Positions 42,901 through 49,489 of a stretch of DNA of 64,000 bases are shown here, piece by piece. The number at the start of each line of letters is the position of its first letter. Positions within the stretch are counted from its first letter, which is position 1. This stretch comes from VRUE01 sp963780815 (GTDB lineage: Bacteria; Actinomycetota; Thermoleophilia; Solirubrobacterales; 70-9). Below the pieces are notes generated by a model. It had not been told where the DNA came from. It did no database searches and saw nothing but the letters and a program-made list of their open reading frames with translations. The translations under genes were made by a program, and so were the position numbers. Where the stretch lies: contig CAWADG010000004.1 in the NCBI GenBank assembly GCA_963780815.1, positions 372,001 to 436,000 of the forward strand, given 5' to 3'.

Positions 42901-42938
42901 CACTGGGGTGGCGGTTCGCTGGCGGACCGGAGACCCAA
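39903..42938 (-). CDS. Secreted NHL-repeat and Ig-like repeat surface protein
   Basis: The 1011-residue product has a signal peptide (VGVVLVATLATLLYAPPAGA), then six NHL propeller units of exactly 68 residues (RAWGKNVNGGGVFGVCTVAA is repeated almost unchanged). Four Ig-like units of exactly 110 residues follow (QISDQATLSGG, TITFTAYGPDD, TYRWIASYSGDTNNAAV). A basic C-terminal domain ends in KLKIKKR. Each NHL unit carries two cysteines. Such proteins are probably surface exposed and bind ligands or other cells; no enzyme motif is present. It is the only gene of its cassette. Very high internal DNA identity suggests recent repeat expansion. Confidence 0.9.
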   Translation of the reverse strand: MGLRSASEPPPQCDGRRAPLAWVGVVLVATLATLLYAPPAGAASGTWERAWGKNVSGGGVFGVCTVAASCQAGTTGGLGGEMQTPYGVAIDSSGNVYVVEINNNRIQKFDSSGTWLRAWGKNVNGGGVFGVCTVAASCQAGFTGGLGGEMNTPAAVATDSSGNVYVADESNQRIQKFDSSGTWLRAWGKNVNGGGVFGVCTVAASCQAGTTGGLGGEMNFPDAVAVDASDNVYVADSGNNRIQKFDSSGTWLRAWGKNVNGGGVFGVCTVAASCQGGTTGGLGGEMSSAFGIATDASSNVYVADGGNQRIQKFDSSGTWLRAWGKNVNGGGVFGVCTVAASCMAGSIGALGGEMFQPVGVGTDASANVYVGDSNNYRIQEFDSSGTWLRAWGKNVNGGDVFGVCTVVASCQRGTTGGLGGEMVSPFGVAIDATGKLYVADTSNNRIQKFDPSKPTISSSATSVIIGASIADQATLSGGSSPGGTITFTAYGSDDANCGNPPAYTSDPVTVSGNGNYDNSPTFTPGTPGTYRWRASYSGDVNNAAVSTPCNDSNESSVVAQVTPTISTQATANTPIGGQISDQATLSGGGGPTGTITFTAYGPDDDTCGNPPAYTSSAVAVSGNGEYDSSLTFTPATAGTYRWIASYSGDTNNAAVATTCDDPNETSIVAQATPAMVTQATASAAVTTQISDQATLTGGSTPTGTITLTAYGPNNTTCANPPAYTSSAVVVAGNGSYVNSPAFAPGSLGTYRWRASYSGDANNAVVATPCNDANEATQVVIATPTISTLATANATLGGQISDQATISGGGAPTGTITFTAYGPDAANCGNPPAYTSDPISISGNHNYVNSPAFIPATAGTYRWMISYSGDTNNAAVSTACNDSGETSMVAGLTTPPILPTSPVLPTSQANNAFAIGKLRGKALTVNVSSRGVVQVTDAGTTARRAFASATRLLNPSTVSGGPGAIKVTLKLTKLANQMLKQKGKVTARARITFTPNGGTANSQTTKLKIKKR
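40240..41560 (-). repeat. Four in-frame 330-bp repeats encoding Ig-like units
   Basis: The landmark GCCTGGTCGGAGATCTG or its variant recurs at 40531, 40861, 41191 and 41521, exactly 330 bp apart. Each unit encodes 110 residues within the 39903 gene. Confidence 0.9.
41585..42810 (-). repeat. Six in-frame 204-bp repeats encoding NHL units
   Basis: The landmark ACGTTCTTGCCCCA recurs at 41755, 41959, 42163, 42367, 42571 and 42775, exactly 204 bp apart (68 residues). Long identical stretches indicate recent duplication or gene conversion. Confidence 0.92.
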
Positions 42939-43097
42939 CCTAACTTCCCTTCTCTCCTTGATCGTGGAGTGATCCTAGGCCCAAGCCTGGCGCGGGTCAA
43001 AATTTACCCGGGATGACGAGCTACTGGGGGCCTCGATCAGTAGGCCGCGCTTCCGCTTTGCGCGAGAAGCAGGCCAACAGCCGCACTGTCGTTGATA

Positions 43098-43244
43098 TGG
43101 GGCGGGCTGGACTCGAACCAGCGACCGACGGATTATGAGGCGCTCCAGAACTGTTCCGGCAAGCAGAACCTGGCGCATTAGTGCGACATCGCTCTGAGGG
43201 GATTCCGGGAGTTCGGTGGAGTCGGGGACAAATTTCGGGACAAA
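43098..43244 (-). repeat. tRNA-Met 3'-half repeat, copy E
   Basis: The core from 43098 is identical through GATTATGAG, then diverges at its last bases. The proximal arm is more diverged (CTCCAGAACTGTTCCGGCAAGC), but the distal block GGAGTTCGGTGGAGTCGGGG and both GGGACAAA-type motifs are intact to 43244. Confidence 0.87.
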
Positions 43245-43390
43245 GTTACAAGCGACAGCAACGCGAGCATTCGGTCTGCATTGAGCCACGGCGCAGGAGC
43301 TGATCAAGTAGCGCGCGAGAAGTCGACGCTGGATATCCGAGGGTGGTCCGATCCCTGGGAGGCTCCGATCAGTCATGAGATTCGGGCTCG

Positions 43391-44971
43391 CTATTGGACG
43401 ATCTTCAGCTTCAAATAGCTCGTCCGTCGGGAGCCGCTGATCTCCACCGTCTCCCTGACGAGGACCTTTCTGGCGCCGGCAAGCTTGGACCTGAATTTCG
43501 CTCTTGGTAGGAGCAAGACGACCGCCGACTTCCCGGCTTTTGCCTTGCCGGTGCCGACGGCGCTCTCCGCCTTGCCCTTGCGCTTCTTGGAAACGGCCTG
43601 AAGCTTGTATCGGCAGCCCTTCGGCTTGGCGCTCCTGGGGCACTTGACGCGGACTCCGGGATAGGAAACCCGCACCGTCCGGGTCTGGCTCGCAGAGGCC
43701 GATCCGTCGCAGTAAGCGGTGCGCCCGGTGAAGATCATGGACGTCGAGCAGCCCTCGCTGTCCGTCAAGGTCAGCGTCGCCTGGTAGGAGCCGGGCTTCC
43801 GGTAGGTGTGTGTGAAGCTCGGGCCACCGGTCGTGGCGGTCTGCCCGTCCCCGAAATTCCACGCATAGGTCGCGACGGTGCTGTCGGGGTCGCTGGAAGC
43901 CGAGGCATCGAGGGAAAGGGGCACGCCCGGTCGGGCGCGGGGGGCGCTGAAGGTGGCTACGGGAGACTGGTCGGGAACGATTGCGATCCCCCAGGGATCG
44001 GTGCCGACCCCGATCGACGCGCCCGGCATGCCGGTCTGGATATCAATCGGAGTCACGCCGCTGGGCCCCGTTTCGGTGACATACGCCTCTCTGCTGTCAG
44101 GCGTGAGCGCGATGCCGATCGCGCCAGCATGGATTTTGATCGGCGTGCCGACGACCTGGTTCGCTTGGGTGTCGATCACCGAGACATCGCCCGATTCGTT
44201 GTTGACGACATAGGCGAACCTGCCGTTGGGGGTGATCGCGATCGAGCCCGGTTCTTCGCCGACTTTGATTGCGGGGGGGACAACCTGATTGGTCTGCGTA
44301 TCAATCACCGAGACGCTTTTGGAGCCGGAGTTGGAAACGAAGGCGGTCCTGCCGTCGGGGGTGATGGCGATCCCGATTGGGAATTTGCCGATCGTGATCG
44401 GCGTGCCGACGACCTGGTTCGTTCGGGTGTCGATCACCGAGACGCTTTTGGAGCCGGAGTTGACGGCATAAGCGAACCTGCCGTCAGGGGTGATCGCTAC
44501 TGCGGCCGGTTCCGAGCCGACCGTGATCGGGGAGCCGACCACCTGGTTGGTCTGGGTGTCGATCACCGAGACACTGTTGCCGAAGAAGTTGCTTACGTAG
44601 GCGGCCTTCCCGTCCGGGGTGATCGCGATCCCATCGGGGAGGCCCGTGTCGACGATCGGCGCACCGACCACCTGGTTGGTCTGAGTGTCGATCACCGAGA
44701 TGCTGGCACCCAAGGCATTGGTGACGTAGGCCCTACGGCCGTCAGGGGTGATCGCGATCGCTTCGGGGAGTTCGCCGACCGGAATCGGAGAGCCGACGAC
44801 CTGGTTGCTCCGGGTGTCGAACACGGAGACGGTGTTCGAGCCGCGATTAACTACGTAGGCGTCGCTGGCGAAGGCGCTTGTGGCCGGGACGATCAACATG
44901 ACGGCCAGAAGCATCAAGGCAACCGGGTGACCGCGACCAACACGCCTCGCTCTTGCCAGTTGCCTGGCCAC
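43391..44971 (-). CDS. Secreted YVTN beta-propeller with PKD domain
   Basis: From GTG 44971 the product is about 526 residues. A signal or anchor (VALMLLAVMLIVPATSAFAS) leads into seven or eight YVTN-type propeller blades (GIAITPDGRTAFVSNSGSKS, VSVIDTQTNQVVG). A PKD domain follows (YAWNFGDGQTATTGGPSFTH), then a Lys-rich C-terminal domain (CRYKLQAVSKKRKGKAES). The role is likely cell-surface binding; no enzyme motif is seen. GTG 44971 sits 7 nt after TATAGT. Starts at 45046 or at internal ATGs near 44906 are alternatives. It is the only intact gene of its cassette. Confidence 0.85.
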   Translation of the reverse strand: MARQLARARRVGRGHPVALMLLAVMLIVPATSAFASDAYVVNRGSNTVSVFDTRSNQVVGSPIPVGELPEAIAITPDGRRAYVTNALGASISVIDTQTNQVVGAPIVDTGLPDGIAITPDGKAAYVSNFFGNSVSVIDTQTNQVVGSPITVGSEPAAVAITPDGRFAYAVNSGSKSVSVIDTRTNQVVGTPITIGKFPIGIAITPDGRTAFVSNSGSKSVSVIDTQTNQVVPPAIKVGEEPGSIAITPNGRFAYVVNNESGDVSVIDTQANQVVGTPIKIHAGAIGIALTPDSREAYVTETGPSGVTPIDIQTGMPGASIGVGTDPWGIAIVPDQSPVATFSAPRARPGVPLSLDASASSDPDSTVATYAWNFGDGQTATTGGPSFTHTYRKPGSYQATLTLTDSEGCSTSMIFTGRTAYCDGSASASQTRTVRVSYPGVRVKCPRSAKPKGCRYKLQAVSKKRKGKAESAVGTGKAKAGKSAVVLLLPRAKFRSKLAGARKVLVRETVEISGSRRTSYLKLKIVQ

Positions 44972-44978
44972 GCCGGCA

Positions 44979-44984
44979 ACTATA
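44979..44984 (-). promoter_or_regulatory. Candidate -10 (TATAGT) of leaderless propeller gene
   Basis: On the minus strand TATAGT ends 7 nt before GTG 44971, matching the spacing of other putative leaderless genes. Confidence 0.35.
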
Positions 44985-45096
44985 CCCAGGGCAAAGTGGT
45001 CCAGAGAGTTGGGCAGGGCCCCGGGTGCTCTGAGCGGAGCGCGCACGCAGACAGAAAAGGCTCAAACAGCTGCCGGCCTCGGCCTTCCAAACAACA

Positions 45097-45197
45097 TTCG
45101 GGACAAAAGTTTGGTTTCGCCCCGGCTCGAACAGACCGAGTCCCGTTCAGGGAGTTCGGCTCAGTTCACTGGAGTCGATGACAAACTTCGGGACAAA
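45097..45197 (-). repeat. Degenerate repeat arms without core (copy F)
   Basis: Two arm ends lie in tandem: TTCGGGACAAAAG at 45097, and a longer one at 45146-45197 with TTCAGGGAGTTCGG, a 10-nt insertion, then GGAGTCGATGACAAAC and GGGACAAA. The tRNA core is missing, so this looks like the scar of one or two collapsed cassettes. Confidence 0.65.
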
Positions 45198-45255
45198 TTT
45201 CCGGTGCCGCAGGGGCGAAGCTCTGTCGAGCTTTCCGCTGAGCGGATGCCCAGAA

Positions 45256-45498
45256 TTACTTGCACGCGATGTGCGTGCACTGGCGCGGGTCGCCGTTGTG
45301 GTGGGCGATGTTCCCACTGCCGTCGATCACCCCGCGCACGGCCTCGATGCCGAGGTCGCGGTTGCGCACTGCGCTGTTCTTGGTGACCTTCGTCGTCGAG
45401 CCTTCGACGTCGAAGCCGTCATCATTTGACTGGCTCGCACTATTGCGCCGCAGGATGGTGTGCCTGGCTTCGGCGTCAACGGCGACCCCGTAGAGCGA
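45256..45498 (-). pseudogene. C-terminal fragment of a right-handed beta-helix protein
   Basis: The last 79 residues of a minus-strand frame read as parallel beta-helix rungs (ARHTILRRNSASQSNDDGFD; NSAVRNRDLGIEAVRGVIDG; GSGNIAHHNGDPRQCTHIAC). The N-terminal part that should carry signal peptide and earlier rungs is absent; upstream residues look like a random frame. It sits right beside the copy F scar, consistent with truncation by recombination. Confidence 0.6.
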
Positions 45499-46000
45499 TG
45501 GACGATTCGAACCGCGGGACTTCGAGCGCGCCGAAAAGCTTAGGGCCAGGTATCCCGACGCCACGCTGGTTTTTGCAACCCTGCGACCCAGCCTGGCGGC
45601 GGCTGAGAAACTGGCACTCACCAAACTGGCGCGCCCGAACCAGAATGGCATCTCCGTACGCCAACGTACTTGTCCTAACGGAGATGGAGCTCTTCAACCG
45701 CGAAGGGCCGCCCGGCTGTTGGAAGGAAGCTGGCGGCCGAGCATCTGAGCTGGCGTCCCAGTTACAACGTTGGAGAAATCCCGCACCAGAGTGGGCCGAT
45801 CTCACCCAGCAACTGCATCTTGGTCTAGAGCCACGGCTGGACTGGTGGCGGTCGCGTTCATCGCCTTCTTAGCCGCGCCCATTACCGCCAGGAGCTTGAC
45901 CCCGCTCGTCGTCTTGCACCTTCCCCTTCCAGGGGGAGCCGAAGTTCGGCAAGAACTCAGTGGGCCCGAGGCAGTTCAAGGCCTGGAGTCTAAGTCCTGC
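45499..46000. other. No recognisable gene
   Basis: About 500 nt between the beta-helix fragment and the delta-60 protein gene. Short frames exist on both strands, but none has a plausible product. Nothing regulatory was identified. Confidence 0.4.
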
Positions 46001-47233
46001 TCAGCGGACGATGAAGCGCGCGAGGTGGACCACCCCGCCCTGAGGCAGGGAATCCTTCGGAGTCCAGGCGAGGACCAACCTGCGGTCTTGCGGGGCGGCG
46101 GCAAGGAGGTCAGCGATGTCCCGCGGGACGCCGCGGACTGGGCCCAGATGGAGCGGCTTGCCGTTCAAGCGGTAAGCACGGATCGCTGGGCCATGCCGTG
46201 TGGTCACGAGAAAGATGTGGCGCCGAGCGCGCATCACCGCGATCGGAACCGCGACCAGATCGCTGTGACTCTGAGGGGCGGCGATAGCGCCGAAGTGGTG
46301 GTCGAGGACGCCGTCCGGGGCGTAGCGGAGAAGCAGCGCCCGGCCCTCGACGCGTGCACCGGTAAAGCCACTTGCACCGGCGAGGATGCTGCCGTTGCGC
46401 CTGACGGTGAGCGCACCGATCGATCCACGCAGCCAGTGCGGCGAGGCAACCTGCCCGTTGCTCCCAAAGCTCGGGTCCAGCCCCCCGTCCGGCAGCAGAC
46501 GCGCCAGCGCGGGGCTGGCTCCAGCGTAGCCGGCCAGAACCAAATCGCCGTCGGCCTGCTCTTTGATCTGGTCGGCGGCGCTGTAGGTTTCGGGGAAGAA
46601 GCCGACGACACGGGAGCCGGTGCCGTTGAAGGAAGTATCGAGCGTCCCGTCGGAACGGAGCTTCACCACCGCCATCTGTTCCGCGGGGCCGCTGACACCC
46701 ACTACTTGATTGCCTCCCGCCGCTGCCACGGCACCCCCGGGCAGCGCCACCAGCGACCAGATCCGAAAGCTGTCTAGCCCCAGCGCGGCCATGCTCACCG
46801 AGCCGCCGTTCCCGAAGGAGGGATCGAGCCTTCCCCCGGCGATGCGACTGATCCTCCTTCCCCGTGAGAGCACCAGGAGCCGGCCGGACCCGTCGGCGGC
46901 GAGGGCGTAGACCCGTCCGAATGCCGGCAGCGTCAAGTACCCCCGCGTCCCGAAGCTGCGTTCGAGCTCGCCGCCGCGCCAGTAACGGGCGATCACAACC
47001 GTGCCCGTATGCTCGACGCTTTCGGCGGCGACGTAGATAGACCGTCCCGGAGCCACCGCTATCGCCTCGACCCTCCCGAAGGCAGAAGGCGCTTCCGGGT
47101 CCGTAATCAAGCCCTTTTTGCCGAAGCCGGTATCCAGCCGCAGCGGCGGTGACGCGGCCAGCGACGGGGAGAGCATGAGCAGAAAAAGCAAGCTCGCGAT
47201 CGCGGCGAAGGAGATGCGTGGGGGTCTCTGCAT
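46001..47233 (-). CDS. Secreted delta-60 repeat protein
   Basis: The 410-residue product has a signal peptide (ISFAAIASLLFLLMLSPSLA) and propeller-like repeats with the delta-60 hallmark L--FG--G (LDTGFGKKGLIT; LERSFGTRGYLT; LDPSFGNGGSVS; LDTSFNGTGSRVV; LDPSFGSNGQVA; LDHHFG). These repeats (DUF5122) occur in long bacterial surface proteins of unknown function. ATG 47233 is preferred over TTG 47245. Confidence 0.84.
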   Translation of the reverse strand: MQRPPRISFAAIASLLFLLMLSPSLAASPPLRLDTGFGKKGLITDPEAPSAFGRVEAIAVAPGRSIYVAAESVEHTGTVVIARYWRGGELERSFGTRGYLTLPAFGRVYALAADGSGRLLVLSRGRRISRIAGGRLDPSFGNGGSVSMAALGLDSFRIWSLVALPGGAVAAAGGNQVVGVSGPAEQMAVVKLRSDGTLDTSFNGTGSRVVGFFPETYSAADQIKEQADGDLVLAGYAGASPALARLLPDGGLDPSFGSNGQVASPHWLRGSIGALTVRRNGSILAGASGFTGARVEGRALLLRYAPDGVLDHHFGAIAAPQSHSDLVAVPIAVMRARRHIFLVTTRHGPAIRAYRLNGKPLHLGPVRGVPRDIADLLAAAPQDRRLVLAWTPKDSLPQGGVVHLARFIVR

Positions 47234-47752
47234 GTTGTTATCCAAAACGGTACTGCGCAGTTGAAGTCGCGGTGGCCTCGATCAGCCCCTGCTCAGCAGG
47301 GGCCACCACACGCGGCGGCCAAGCAAACTGTCCAGGTGCTCAACCGCTCATGTTCGGCATTCCGCGCCGACACCCGCCAGTACCCAACGACCTTGACCGG
47401 GCTCGTCTCTTGAGACCTTCCCCTTCAGGCAACGGCCAAAGTCGCTTCCTGATGGGAAAAGCTCGCCCGCCATGGCTCAATACTCTTTACCCGCCTGGGT
47501 TTGCGGGCCCCTGGCAAGAGCCTCTCTCCCCTATTGGCCCAGACGCCCCAGCGTCCGCGGATCCCCGAGCGAGCGATCCCCGGAGCCGACGAGCTTGCCC
47601 GGGACCGTCGTGTCTACCTTTTTTTGAACTCGCGGCTCCGCCGGCGCGAGGATTTCGCCTTACCAGGCGGCTTTGCACGTTGACGCGGAGCGCTTTTCCC
47701 TTACCCAAGCCCTTTGCGGCCCGCAATAGGCACGAGCTACCCTTGTCACAAT
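47234..47752. other. No recognisable gene upstream of the recombinase
   Basis: About 520 nt. A minus-strand stretch near 47610-47720 reads GKGKALRVNVQSRLVRRNPR, reminiscent of the basic tails of neighbouring secreted proteins, so it may be the remnant of one. Otherwise nothing is recognised. Confidence 0.35.
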
Positions 47753-47770
47753 CCCTGTCATCTAACAGGG
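47753..47770. promoter_or_regulatory. Inverted repeat upstream of the serine recombinase
   Basis: CCCTGT (47753-47758) and ACAGGG (47765-47770) form a dyad around CATCTA, flanked by the near-direct repeats TTGTCAC and TCGTGTCA. It lies 30 nt before the recombinase start and could be an operator or a recombinase core site. Confidence 0.35.
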
Positions 47771-47800
47771 TTCGTGTCATCCAGTCGAGAAAGGCTCAAG

Positions 47801-48457
47801 TTGCCCGAGAACACCCGCGCCATCCTGTACCGCAGAGTCAGCACCGCCGATCAGAGTCTGGGGCTCGCCGCGCAGCTTGAAGCGTTTGAGGCGATGGCCG
47901 ACCAGCGAGGCTGGACGCCGGAGCGTGTGACAGATGAGGCCGTGTCCGGCTCTGTTCCCGCCGAGAACAGGCCCGCGCTTGGTCCTGCGCTCGACGCGAT
48001 GGGTCCCGGCGATGTGTTGGCAGTCTCCAAACTGGACAGGCTCTCGCGCTCTGTGTTGGATTTTGCCCGCATCCTGAAACGGGCTGAGGACGAGGGATGG
48101 GGAATTGTGGTGCTGGATCTGGGCGTCGATATGACCACACCCAACGGGAAACTCGTCGCCCACATGCTGATCGCGATAGCTGAATGGGAGCGCGAGACAA
48201 TTCGCACTCGCATCCGGGAAGGGCTGGCGCAGAGCAACAAACGCCTTGGCCGGAAGCCGGGACTCCCCGCCGTCAAAAAGACGAAGCCCAGACCAATCAG
48301 CCCGGAGGTTGCAGCGGTAGTGCGTGACGCTGCCGCTGAGGGACAGTCTCCCCGCGCCATAGCGGAGCGATTGAATACCTACGGCCATGCTTCGCCACGC
48401 GGCAAGCGTTGGCATCGTGAGAGCGTCCGCCGCCTGCTGGTGCGACTCGACCTCTAA
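47801..48457 (+). CDS. Serine recombinase (resolvase/invertase family)
   Basis: The 218-residue product has a complete resolvase catalytic domain: YRRVSTADQS with nucleophile Ser14, SGSVPAENRPAL, KLDRLSRSVLDFARIL with the catalytic Arg residues, and the long E-helix (IAIAEWERETIRTRIREGLA). A C-terminal helix-turn-helix (QSPRAIAERLNTYGHASPRG) binds DNA. Small serine recombinases invert or resolve DNA; they do not usually integrate into tRNA genes. Start TTG 47801 has AAAGG upstream. Composition here is less GC-rich than the surroundings, suggesting separate acquisition. Confidence 0.9.
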   Translation: MPENTRAILYRRVSTADQSLGLAAQLEAFEAMADQRGWTPERVTDEAVSGSVPAENRPALGPALDAMGPGDVLAVSKLDRLSRSVLDFARILKRAEDEGWGIVVLDLGVDMTTPNGKLVAHMLIAIAEWERETIRTRIREGLAQSNKRLGRKPGLPAVKKTKPRPISPEVAAVVRDAAAEGQSPRAIAERLNTYGHASPRGKRWHRESVRRLLVRLDL

Positions 48458-48569
48458 GCGCCCGTCAGGAACCGCCAGCGGAACGCCCCACACCCGTTCG
48501 CCCCTGCCGCAAGGCTGACTCCCGTAAGAGGGCCGCACTTCTTTGGCCTTGAGGCATACTGGGCCTTCG

Positions 48570-48770
48570 ATGAAGCGTCATGAGACTGACGACACCCTGA
48601 GAGCGCCCAGCAAGATTGTCGCCCTCGTCCTGATGTTCGTTGCTGCGCTCTCCGCCTATATAGCCATGCGTTTTATCCGCCCAGGCAAAGGCGAGGAACA
48701 TCAGGATCGGGTCATGGCAAGGCTCGACTCGATTGAGGCGCGGCTAGAGCATCTGGAAGGCCGGTCCTAG
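48570..48770 (+). CDS. Small membrane-anchored coiled-coil protein
   Basis: The 66-residue product has one transmembrane helix (IVALVLMFVAALSAYIAMRF) and a short coiled coil (DRVMARLDSIEARLEHLEG). It lies in the same compositionally distinct patch as the recombinase. No family is recognised. Confidence 0.55.
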   Translation: MKRHETDDTLRAPSKIVALVLMFVAALSAYIAMRFIRPGKGEEHQDRVMARLDSIEARLEHLEGRS

Positions 48771-49182
48771 AACCGATAGAGGCCCGAGCCGCGCTCATCG
48801 GGACGGCGATGGCACAACTTTCGGTCAAGCCAGAGGCCACTACCACGCCGCTCCACGCCCTCCGATCCCCCGCCACGAACCGGCACACCCGCCGATCTTC
48901 TCCGGCGTCTGTCGCGCCCATAGCGGCCCGTACCCCCCGGTGTACCCTCCCGCCCCGCGATTTGATGATCCGGCCAGCAGGCAATAACCGCTCCCACGCG
49001 AGTTCGGTGGGGATGGCGACGGCTTACGCCGACACCACACCCTCCAAATAGCGCTACTACATACCTAGCTTTTTCCCGCCCCACTCTATGTGACGAACTC
49101 GTCATTTTCCATGCCCACACAGGAGTGGGTTGGTGGTACAACCGGCGGGACTCTCCCCCGACCCGGTCAAGAGGAGAAACGG
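48771..49182. other. No recognisable gene
   Basis: About 410 nt between two small genes. Frames on both strands are compositionally odd (Arg, Pro and Gly rich) and overlap each other. AAGAGGAG at its right end is the ribosome-binding site of the next gene. Confidence 0.4.
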
Positions 49183-49437
49183 ATGGACGATGAAGTAACG
49201 GTCAAAGAAGATCTGACCGACTATGAGACAGTGTTCTGTGAATTACTCAAACGGGCGATAGAAGTTGAGACTGTTGCCCTTGATGAGAATGGCGAGTCTG
49301 TCTACGTTGGACCCGTCGAACGCGAAGGGACACAGATCTACGGGCGTTACCGTTTGAGCGATGAGGCGAAGCGGTTTTTGTTAGGCGAGTTTCCGCTCGA
49401 TGAAATGCCGGACAGTCTGTTGCTCAAAGCACCGTAA
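49183..49437 (+). CDS. Small acidic protein of unknown function
   Basis: The 84-residue product (from ATG 49183) is acidic and well formed (DYETVFCELLKRAIEVETVA; SVYVGPVEREGTQIYGRYRL; SDEAKRFLLGEFPLDEMPD). A strong AGAGGAGAAACGG precedes the ATG. Codon use is notably AT-richer at third positions than the flanking genes (GTTGGA, TTTTTG, CTTGAT), marking foreign origin with the recombinase patch. No family is recognised. Confidence 0.7.
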   Translation: MDDEVTVKEDLTDYETVFCELLKRAIEVETVALDENGESVYVGPVEREGTQIYGRYRLSDEAKRFLLGEFPLDEMPDSLLLKAP

Positions 49438-49489
49438 CTAGAATCGGCCCGACGACTTTCACGTTGACCAAATCAAGGTCTTACGGAGG

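Noticed and set aside
32604..43141. Five additional tRNA-Met genes
   Set aside because: Only the anticodon loop, T-arm and 3' acceptor strand are present. The 5' acceptor strand and D-arm are missing, so the copies cannot fold as tRNAs.
47615..47640. T-run as a Rho-independent terminator
   Set aside because: A run of seven T residues is present, but no stable GC-rich hairpin immediately precedes it in the right orientation.
48771..49141. Frames of 80-124 codons on both strands
   Set aside because: They overlap one another, are rich in Arg, Pro and Gly, lack ribosome-binding sites, and show no protein-like pattern.
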